DNA from: CAUZEB01 sp963578655 | GTDB taxonomy: Bacteria; Chloroflexota; Dehalococcoidia; Lucifugimonadales; CAUZEB01 | Direction of reading: 5' to 3' | Assembly (NCBI GenBank): GCA_963578655.1 | Contig: CAUZEB010000016.1 | Location: forward strand, 1-20,488 | Length of the DNA stretch: 20,488 nt | In this document: piece after piece, positions 8,583-14,805 of the stretch | Numbering within the stretch: position 1 is the first letter of the stretch | Layout of the letters: every line of letters starts with the position of its first letter | Notes under the pieces: model-generated | Databases searched by the model: none | The model's input: the letters and a program-made list of their open reading frames with translations, nothing else | Told to the model about the DNA's origin: nothing | Translations under genes and position numbers: made by a program

Positions 8583-9065
8583 TCAATGTTCTGACCCACG
8601 TAGCCGAGAAATCTCGGATCTTGCCGAAGCTATGGTAGACCTTCCGATTAGTTGATGGTCTACGCTGATCACGGGTGCCTGAGCACATGCACCCAAACAA
8701 GTATTATATTTCAGAGTTATCTGTTTGTCTTCAGTATCTCCTTCTCCAGAAAGACCTAGATCATCAAGTAGAGCTTTCAATATATATGAAGATCCCTCCA
8801 GATGACATGTGGGTCCCCAGCAAACTTCCACTATATTCTTGCCCGGGGGATGGAATCTAAAATTTGTGTAAAAAGATGCGACTCCCCAGACATCATTTAT
8901 ACTGGTGTCCATTGCTAGGGCCACTTCCTCCAGAGCGATGGTGGGAATATATCCCAATTCATCCTGTACAGCAAGTAGGGATGAAATAGTGTTCGGTGTG
9001 GACCGACGTTGGGAGGCGATAGCCCTCCTCGTAATGTCTCTTATATCTTGATCCTGGGTGGTCAC
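8583..9065 (-). CDS. NuoE/HoxE-like thioredoxin-fold [2Fe-2S] subunit
   Basis: This 160-residue protein is the 24-kDa-type subunit that pairs with the NuoF-like protein. The helical N-terminal part has L-L-A-V-Q-D-E-L-G-Y-I-P (30-41), followed by V-W-G-V-A-S-F-Y-T-N-F (59-69). The [2Fe-2S] ligands are Cys82 and Cys87 in C-W-G-P-T-C-H-L and Cys123 and Cys127 in C-L-G-A-C-A-Q-A-P. This is the expected C-x4-C and C-x3-C pattern. It should carry electrons from FMN, or tune that site. The start was set at GTG 9065 because GGGAGGG lies five bases upstream. A GTG at 9098 would add 11 residues but has no SD and sits almost on the predicted transcription start. It is the first gene of the redox operon. 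Confidence 0.93.
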   Translation of the reverse strand: MTTQDQDIRDITRRAIASQRRSTPNTISSLLAVQDELGYIPTIALEEVALAMDTSINDVWGVASFYTNFRFHPPGKNIVEVCWGPTCHLEGSSYILKALLDDLGLSGEGDTEDKQITLKYNTCLGACAQAPVISVDHQLIGRSTIASARSEISRLRGSEH

Positions 9066-9070
9066 GCCAG

Positions 9071-9077
9071 CCCTCCC
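9071..9077 (-). promoter_or_regulatory. Shine-Dalgarno GGGAGGG for the nuoE-like gene
   Basis: GGGAGGG lies five bases before GTG 9065-9063 on the minus strand. It decides between this start and the upstream GTG at 9098. Confidence 0.6.
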
Positions 9078-9099
9078 GGCTTCTTGGTCACTTACCACA

Positions 9100-9128
9100 A
9101 TAATAGCACAAAGAATTAACTACAACAA
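9100..9128 (-). promoter_or_regulatory. Candidate sigma70-type promoter of the redox operon
   Basis: On the minus strand TTGTTG (9128-9123) and TATTAT (9105-9100) are separated by exactly 17 bases. The predicted start of transcription falls near 9093, giving a leader of about 30 bases before GTG 9065. The site lies in the 180-base gap between the FAD oxidoreductase stop and the nuoE-like gene. No good T-tailed terminator was found in the same gap. Confidence 0.5.
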
Positions 9129-9245
9129 CGATCTCCCCACACCACACTTTAATGGCTGGCAGCCTGACATTTATATAGCTGTTATAGATGATATGTTAAG
9201 TAGTTTAAATCATCGAAGTTTCTTAATCTCGCTTAGATGGTTGAT

Positions 9246-10577
9246 TTAACTTCTGGAGCTGTAATCTCCTATGACCATTTCAGCAACTTGCCTACCCATC
9301 TTAACACTATAATTCGTTCCTCGATCCTCTGGATATATTTGAGTAGTGTTGGCCAAGTATATTCCTCTAAAAGGAGTTCTATGATCAGGTATTTTCGCTG
9401 AATAATTAACTGGTATGACTGGCTGAGCAGCTCTTACTTTATGATGATAACTGGTTAGGATCCAAGATTCATCGAAATCTATATTGATTTTGCGTAGATG
9501 TGGTAAATACTCTCTAATAAGTTCTTCTTGAGTAAAGTTGTAGAGTGGACTGTCAGGGGTAAGGTAATTGGATAAATATACGATGCTTTTCCCACCATAA
9601 TGGTCGGCATTAATAAGATTTGTGTGCTCTATAACAGCCACAAAAGGGATGGAATCGTCTGCTACATTCAACCAGTATACGTGAGATAGTGGGCGGTCAA
9701 GGACGAGAACTATCAAGACCGCTGCTAGATAATCGACGTTGTTTAATTTCGCGAGGTAGTCTTTAGGCAGTGTCGGAACAAGGTTTGGAAAAATGTAGGA
9801 AGGAGTGGTGGCTATGACAGCATCGAATGACTCTATGATTGGCTCTCTGTCTATTGGCGAAACTTCCAGGCCAACGAAATTGTCGTTTTCAACAATAATA
9901 CGCTTAACTGCTGATTTGAGATGAACTGCACCGTTATTTTCTTCTATTAGCTTCACTAAAACATCGAAAACTTCACCGAAGCTACCAATTGGGTATCCAA
10001 GTTTTTCTTTGATCATGCCTTTACCCCTCGAGGCGACTCTTGTCTGAATTTTGCTCCAGATCCATGCAAGTGTGACCTGGTTGTAGTACTCATCACCGAA
10101 TTTTCCACGAAGCATAGGACCCCAAAAATTATCGTAAGCTTGTCTGCCTGCATATTTCCTGAGCCATTTAGAAGCTGTTATTTTTTCTAGAGATCGCCAG
10201 TTTGACCGTTTCTGTAGATAGAGAGTTACCAGGCCAAGTCTTACACGATTCATCAGGCTTAAAGGGGTGAATTTAAGCAAATCTAGAGGAGTCACGAAAT
10301 TGTATATCTTACCATCATGAAAAGTGCCTACAGTGGAATCAATCCACCTGATTTGGTGGCCTAAGCCTATCTCTTTTACGAGCGTTATTATATCTGTGTC
10401 ATTAGTAAACCAGTGGTGATATCCTCTTTCTAAACGTTCTCCTCCCACATCAAAAGTGGATGCCTGTCCTCCAATAAATGGGGCTTGTTCGTAAACGATA
10501 GCCTGATGTCCGTGTTTACCTAGTTCGTACGCGGCAGCCAAACCCGCTGCTCCGGCTCCGACAATAGCAACTTTCAA
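9246..10577 (-). CDS. NAD(P)/FAD-dependent oxidoreductase (amine oxidase/HemY-like fold)
   Basis: About 443 residues. It opens with a Rossmann dinucleotide-binding motif V-A-I-V-G-A-G-A-A-G-L-A-A-A-Y (3-17), with Glu30 ending the second strand, then F-I-G-G-Q-A-S-T. The C terminus has the second flavin motif G-I-Y-L-A-N-T-T-Q-I-Y-P-E-D-R-G. The fold is that of FAD-linked desaturases, amine oxidases and protoporphyrinogen oxidase, and related proteins often sit in polysaccharide loci. The substrate is not recognisable; a polyprenol or lipid-linked sugar is a guess from context. It is the last gene of the glycan cassette. TTG 10577 was chosen because AGAAGG lies eight bases upstream and it begins directly at the Rossmann strand. 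A TTG at 10616 would add 13 residues with a poorer SD. Confidence 0.82.
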   Translation of the reverse strand: MKVAIVGAGAAGLAAAYELGKHGHQAIVYEQAPFIGGQASTFDVGGERLERGYHHWFTNDTDIITLVKEIGLGHQIRWIDSTVGTFHDGKIYNFVTPLDLLKFTPLSLMNRVRLGLVTLYLQKRSNWRSLEKITASKWLRKYAGRQAYDNFWGPMLRGKFGDEYYNQVTLAWIWSKIQTRVASRGKGMIKEKLGYPIGSFGEVFDVLVKLIEENNGAVHLKSAVKRIIVENDNFVGLEVSPIDREPIIESFDAVIATTPSYIFPNLVPTLPKDYLAKLNNVDYLAAVLIVLVLDRPLSHVYWLNVADDSIPFVAVIEHTNLINADHYGGKSIVYLSNYLTPDSPLYNFTQEELIREYLPHLRKINIDFDESWILTSYHHKVRAAQPVIPVNYSAKIPDHRTPFRGIYLANTTQIYPEDRGTNYSVKMGRQVAEMVIGDYSSRS

Positions 10578-10585
10578 AACTTTTA

Positions 10586-10591
10586 CCTTCT
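10586..10591 (-). promoter_or_regulatory. Shine-Dalgarno AGAAGG favouring TTG 10577 of the FAD oxidoreductase
   Basis: AGAAGG is eight bases before TTG 10577-10575, which starts immediately ahead of the Rossmann motif. The alternative TTG at 10616 has only a short GAG nearby. Confidence 0.5.
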
Positions 10592-10631
10592 CTCTATTAT
10601 TGAGTTTATATTTCAAAGACTCTCATTCCGA

Positions 10632-11666
10632 TCAGGTTCTTACGAGCCTGCGTATAGATAAATGTTCCTTCCACAGAAATGCTTGCCCGAGAATTATCAT
10701 TGGTATTAGCAATGAGGCATGAACTACGGTGACAAATCCAGCAGCTATCGATCTGTCGATAGCTGCTAAGGGCAAAAGCACCAAAGTTTCTCTACCAACA
10801 ATTTCAAATAAACCGATGCCACCAGGAGCCGCGGGAATGGAACTCCCTATGTTAGCGGTTGCAGTTACCAGCATCATCACAATAATCAGATTACCCAGAT
10901 TTCCGTAGATGGTAATCAGGTCAAATGAGTATCCAACTAATACAAAAAGACCGACTTCAAAAAGCCACACAGGTAATGATACTAGGAACAGTAGCGCTAG
11001 GGTTTTCGGACTTCTTAATGGCTTGATGCCTTGTATAAAGCTTTCCATTAGTTTAATTGCGGTAGACTTGAATTTCGGCGGAAAGTATTTTGTTATCACA
11101 GACGATAAACTATTCGTGCTTTTAAATGAATATGAACAGATAGTTAGCAATGCGAACGTTATCAAGAAGGGTAATGTGAATACTACAATGAGTAGCCAGG
11201 TGGCAACACCTGATTTTTCTCCGAATGCGTGTGCCAATTCTCCCAGAGGAATTAAAATAGACGAAACGGCAATAAAAAAGAGTAATGTTAATGCGTCAAG
11301 GATGCGTTCGATGAAAATGCTGGTCAGGGCAGACGTTTTGCTAACACTTTCCCGAGTACTTATATGATAACTTCTTACCAGTTCTCCTAAACGCATGGGT
11401 AAAATATTGTTAGCCATGTAACCTACAACGACTACTGGATATAATCGCCAAATACTTATTGGTTTAATATGGTGCAGGAGAAGTTGCCAGCGTAAAGTGC
11501 GGAAAAGAACGGCAATAATATATAGACTGATCCCTGGCAATAAAAACCAGTAATTAGCTTTCAGTAGCGCATCAAACATTCTGTTGATATCTACGGTTAA
11601 AACAAATAAGGTAATCAGAATTAGGGTTAGGGCAACCCCTCCCCAGAATTTCAAAAGACCGTTCAA
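10632..11666 (-). CDS. UPF0104/LPG-synthase TM family protein (flippase-like, AglD C-terminal type)
   Basis: A polytopic membrane protein of about 344 residues with roughly eight hydrophobic segments. It matches the lysylphosphatidylglycerol-synthase TM region family (Pfam PF03706, UPF0104). Typical marks are F-R-T-L-R-W (first cytoplasmic loop), N-N-I-L-P-M-R-L-G-E-L-V-R (about residues 92-104 of the longer form), F-I-E-R-I-L-D and P-A-A-P-G-G-I-G-L-F-E. The family includes the membrane half of archaeal AglD and proteins proposed to act in lipid-linked sugar handling; the activity is not proven. It directly follows the GT2 gene, mirroring AglD domain order. The ATG at 11684 lacks an SD, while GGAGG sits nine bases before TTG 11666, so the shorter start was taken. 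The other would add M-W-R-S-I-Y. Confidence 0.85.
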   Translation of the reverse strand: MNGLLKFWGGVALTLILITLFVLTVDINRMFDALLKANYWFLLPGISLYIIAVLFRTLRWQLLLHHIKPISIWRLYPVVVVGYMANNILPMRLGELVRSYHISTRESVSKTSALTSIFIERILDALTLLFFIAVSSILIPLGELAHAFGEKSGVATWLLIVVFTLPFLITFALLTICSYSFKSTNSLSSVITKYFPPKFKSTAIKLMESFIQGIKPLRSPKTLALLFLVSLPVWLFEVGLFVLVGYSFDLITIYGNLGNLIIVMMLVTATANIGSSIPAAPGGIGLFEIVGRETLVLLPLAAIDRSIAAGFVTVVHASLLIPMIILGQAFLWKEHLSIRRLVRT

Positions 11667-11675
11667 ATATATTGA

Positions 11676-11680
11676 CCTCC
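11676..11680 (-). promoter_or_regulatory. Shine-Dalgarno GGAGG favouring TTG 11666 of the UPF0104 gene
   Basis: GGAGG is nine bases before TTG 11666-11664. It lies just inside the alternative reading from ATG 11684, which has no clear SD. Confidence 0.45.
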
Positions 11681-11724
11681 ACATATAACTTCATATAAAA
11701 GAGACTTGAGTGCCGTCAATCGGG

Positions 11725-12477
11725 CTACTCTTTCAGCTTAGAGGATAATATTCGTGTGACCTTTCTTAAGTCCCAAAGTCGTAATCTTAACAAACCTTTT
11801 AAGTCTTCGTAAGCTGTCTTGAATATCTTTACACGGGTATCTGGATCATCGGTCCAGGTCACAGGAATTTCCTTGATTTTATATCCATTTTTCTCAGATA
11901 GTATGAGGAGCTCTGTGTCGAAAAACCAGCCATTATCTTGTATGTGAGGGATGATATCATTAACAACTTTTCTACTTATCGCTTTGAAGCCGCATTGTGC
12001 GTCTTTGAAACCAGTGAAGAACAGTATACGAAATAAGAGACTATAACTTCTAGATAAAAACTCTCTTTTTGGAGAACGATTGACGACGATTGAGTCTTTC
12101 ATCAGGCGAGATCCTACAGCTACTTCGTAGCCTTCCAGACTTATAGCGTCGACTAGCTTGGGTAACGCCTGTAAATCAGTAGATAAGTCGACGTCCATAT
12201 AACTCACAATATGTGCCTCACTTTTTGTCCAGGCAGCTTTTAGCGCTCGGCCACGGCCTCTTTGTGTTAAGTGGATGTATGTTACGTTAGGATATTGTTC
12301 TGAAAGCTTGATGGCTATATCAAGTGTCGAGTCATGAGATCCGTTATCCGCTATTAATATATTTATCTTGTAAGTGTTTGATCGGGAGGAGAAGAAGTTG
12401 TTTATATTGCGGATACACTGAGCCAACGCATCTTCTTCATTTAGCACTGGAATCACTATGTCTACAGATAGAGTCAT
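11725..12477 (-). CDS. Family 2 glycosyltransferase, polyprenyl/dolichyl-phosphate sugar synthase type
   Basis: This 250-residue cytosolic GT-A enzyme should transfer a sugar from a nucleotide donor to a polyprenyl phosphate. Motifs in order: D-I-V-I-P-V-L-N-E-E (6-15), A-D-N-G-S-H-D-S-T (43-51), G-R-G-R-A-L (74-79), the DxD motif in Y-M-D-V-D-L-S-T-D (93-101), V-G-S-R-L (121-125) and A-Q-C-G-F-K-A-I (160-167). W-F-F-D-T-E-L-L follows from residue 184. This set is closest to dolichyl-phosphate beta-glucosyltransferases (Alg5-like) and the DPM1 group. No C-terminal membrane segments are present; the next gene supplies a membrane protein. The start codon lies four bases after the stop of the Agl23-like gene with no SD, so translational coupling is likely. 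Its product would be the donor for lipid-phosphate-sugar-dependent transferases such as the Agl23-like protein. Confidence 0.9.
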   Translation of the reverse strand: MTLSVDIVIPVLNEEDALAQCIRNINNFFSSRSNTYKINILIADNGSHDSTLDIAIKLSEQYPNVTYIHLTQRGRGRALKAAWTKSEAHIVSYMDVDLSTDLQALPKLVDAISLEGYEVAVGSRLMKDSIVVNRSPKREFLSRSYSLLFRILFFTGFKDAQCGFKAISRKVVNDIIPHIQDNGWFFDTELLILSEKNGYKIKEIPVTWTDDPDTRVKIFKTAYEDLKGLLRLRLWDLRKVTRILSSKLKE

Positions 12478-12481
12478 AATA

Positions 12482-14737
12482 CTATTTAGAATTCTCCAAA
12501 GTTACGAAATAATCGCATGGTAGTTCTTTAGCGCAGAACAAGTAAGCATCTTCACTTCCGATTCGATTTCTCATGCCCTGGCGATTTAAGAAATAATTCA
12601 TAGCAGTACGCCATGAGTCTCTGACTAAAAATGAACCTAGGAATTTACCCAAAGTGAGATTCCTATATGCTTCCTCCGGGAACCACCATCTATGTTTTAT
12701 CCGGATTCCTTCTTCATATTTATCTGACAGTAGGTGCTTGACGTCATCATAAAATTTATAATGTATTAAAATCAGTGGTACTTCGGGCTCTTTTTCCAGC
12801 GGTGTATCTTCGTACGAAGGATAAACAACATTAGGGTAGTCTCTCAAATACCAAGCCCAGGGCCAAGTGAAACCGCTGGTTTGGTCTATATGAAGTGATA
12901 GCTGCTTTCCCAGCTTCATATCCTCCGCTATATTTTCTATGCTCTGGACTAAATTTGGTACGTCGGGTGAAGTCTGGGTATATATAATCATTTCTACAGG
13001 AACATCACCATTCTTGAAACTAGCAGTTATGCTAGTTCGTATACTTAATAAAAGAAGTATAACAGTAATGGAAATTATAGATAAATACAGTAAATTAGCA
13101 GACCCAAAGCGAATAATATAATAGTATGCTAAACCAATAATAGCTAAAATTGATAAAACCAGCAATATAAGAATTAATAAATCGATCATGCTGTACGTAT
13201 CGAACTCGAAAAAGGTTAGCTTCCATACAAGTAACAGCAATACAGCGATACCAGGGATAATTATTGCAGAGTCTCTTTTAATCGAGCACTTGATCCGAAT
13301 TTCTCGCATGATTTCGCCGAGGAATTTCCCTGTAATTACTATTAAGGGTAAGGTAATATTAACTAGTAGCCAAGGCATCTTCTCACTGGCAATGGTGTAT
13401 AGTATGAAAGTTCCTAGGCACCAATATACGAGAAAATAACTAAATAGGCTATTTCGTTTTATGTAATAAATGCATGCGATTGTCCCTATCAATAAGGGTA
13501 GATATTCGTATATTGACGTGAGTATCGCATAATAGTATAAAGGTTGCTCACCACGAGCTTCTCCTTGCTGTACAATCCAATACGCCAGACCTTGCCATAC
13601 ACCTGATCCAGCACCTGCCATGTGAGAGAATAAGGTCGTGTAAAGTGACAGCCAAATTAAATAAAAAATAATTGAGCTACGCCACCATATAGACCAATTC
13701 CATAGGTACCCCAGATATGCTGAGGAAACTAGAAGACCGAGGACCAATATGGTTGCCAAAATGGTTCCTATGCCACTTGGTGCGCCAATAGGGCTTGTTG
13801 TTCCAGGGTTTGCCAGCGTTATATTAGCCCAATCAAGAAGGGGAGTGTATTGAAAAACACTGAATAAAGCTGACCATTGAGGTAGAGTTAATGTGATTAG
13901 TAGCAATAAAAATGAAGTCTCTCTTGAGATAGATCGTAATTCTACGCTTTGCCGTACGTTTGACCATATGTTCCTGGCTAGATGTTCAAATGCTTTTGGT
14001 GGCGACATGCCTTGAACATGTATTTTGCCTATTACAGCGCTCCAGTTTCGTTGTATATTTACCAAAACAAGGAATAGACCCAGTAATCCCGTGACCAGAT
14101 ATGATGTTTCTTTTGTGGCAAATGATAGTGCAGTTAGAGCTGCAGCAACGTAAAGATATCTATTTTTCCCCTCATCTATATAACGCCACAAGCAGGTTAC
14201 CAAACCTAGAGTCCACACTGCCATAATGATATCGTTACGAGCGAAGCGACTGAAGTACAGCATACTAGGAGAAACGGTAAGAAGTAGGGAGGTTATTATA
14301 GCGCCCATATTTCCCAGTCGGTTACGAAAGAGCACTGGCATTACAACAAGAGCCACACCCATGATCACGTACAGCAATCTTGCTGTGTAGTCATTATCTC
14401 CTAAGAGGAAAAACAATGCAGCATTTGCTTCGAATTGGAATGGTCCGTGTAACATGGGATTATGTTGTAATCCTCTGCCTGAGTATAGTTCCCAGGAAAA
14501 GTATGCATGAAGACTTTCGTCATGGTGGAAAGCTCTAGATCCTAAATCCCAAAGGCGCATGCTAAAAGCTACGGAGATCAATAATGCATAGGATATATAT
14601 TCCCATAATTGAACAGGGTTCGTTGGCGATGTGTTAATTTCATGGGTAGGGTGAGATTTTCCTCGCTCCCATAATTTGACAACTGAATCTCTCACTTCTA
14701 CCATTCTTTGACTGGTCAATTTTTGCCTAAACTCCAT
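12482..14737 (-). CDS. TIGR03663 family membrane protein (Agl23-like, PMT-related)
   Basis: This 751-residue protein has a short cytosolic N terminus, about a dozen hydrophobic segments and a soluble C-terminal domain from about residue 590. It is distantly related to dolichyl-phosphate-mannose protein mannosyltransferases (GT-C). The invariant residues of TIGR03663 are visible: the D-E pair in H-H-D-E-S-L-H-A-Y (71-79) and H-G-P in M-L-H-G-P-F-Q-F-E (95-103). W-P-W-A-W-Y-L-R-D-Y in the C-terminal domain also fits. NCBIfam calls members flippase activity-associated protein Agl23. TIGR03663 genes usually neighbour TIGR03662 genes, as here. The expected role is transfer or translocation of lipid-linked sugar at the outer face of the membrane; the precise reaction is unknown. 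It starts at ATG 14737, 57 bases after the YYY gene, with a weak SD. Confidence 0.88.
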   Translation of the reverse strand: MEFRQKLTSQRMVEVRDSVVKLWERGKSHPTHEINTSPTNPVQLWEYISYALLISVAFSMRLWDLGSRAFHHDESLHAYFSWELYSGRGLQHNPMLHGPFQFEANAALFFLLGDNDYTARLLYVIMGVALVVMPVLFRNRLGNMGAIITSLLLTVSPSMLYFSRFARNDIIMAVWTLGLVTCLWRYIDEGKNRYLYVAAALTALSFATKETSYLVTGLLGLFLVLVNIQRNWSAVIGKIHVQGMSPPKAFEHLARNIWSNVRQSVELRSISRETSFLLLLITLTLPQWSALFSVFQYTPLLDWANITLANPGTTSPIGAPSGIGTILATILVLGLLVSSAYLGYLWNWSIWWRSSIIFYLIWLSLYTTLFSHMAGAGSGVWQGLAYWIVQQGEARGEQPLYYYAILTSIYEYLPLLIGTIACIYYIKRNSLFSYFLVYWCLGTFILYTIASEKMPWLLVNITLPLIVITGKFLGEIMREIRIKCSIKRDSAIIIPGIAVLLLLVWKLTFFEFDTYSMIDLLILILLVLSILAIIGLAYYYIIRFGSANLLYLSIISITVILLLLSIRTSITASFKNGDVPVEMIIYTQTSPDVPNLVQSIENIAEDMKLGKQLSLHIDQTSGFTWPWAWYLRDYPNVVYPSYEDTPLEKEPEVPLILIHYKFYDDVKHLLSDKYEEGIRIKHRWWFPEEAYRNLTLGKFLGSFLVRDSWRTAMNYFLNRQGMRNRIGSEDAYLFCAKELPCDYFVTLENSK

Positions 14738-14781
14738 CTATCTTACTCAGTGAGGGATAAAAAGCCATATATCAAATAATT

Positions 14782-14805
14782 GCAAACGGCGAGATTACCG
14801 TTTGC
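14782..14805 (-). promoter_or_regulatory. Perfect 8-bp hairpin with the YYY-gene stop codon in its loop
   Basis: GCAAACGG (14782-14789) and CCGTTTGC (14798-14805) are exact inverted repeats with an 8-base loop. On the minus strand the loop begins with the TAA stop (14797-14795) of the YYY gene. It is followed by the U-rich AATTATTTG. It could be a weak intra-operon terminator, an attenuator or an mRNA-stability element between two co-oriented genes. Confidence 0.5.

Noticed and set aside
9154..9164. GGCTG-G-CAGCC inverted repeat upstream of the redox operon
   Set aside because: A one-base loop cannot close in RNA, and there is no T-tract; not called as a terminator.
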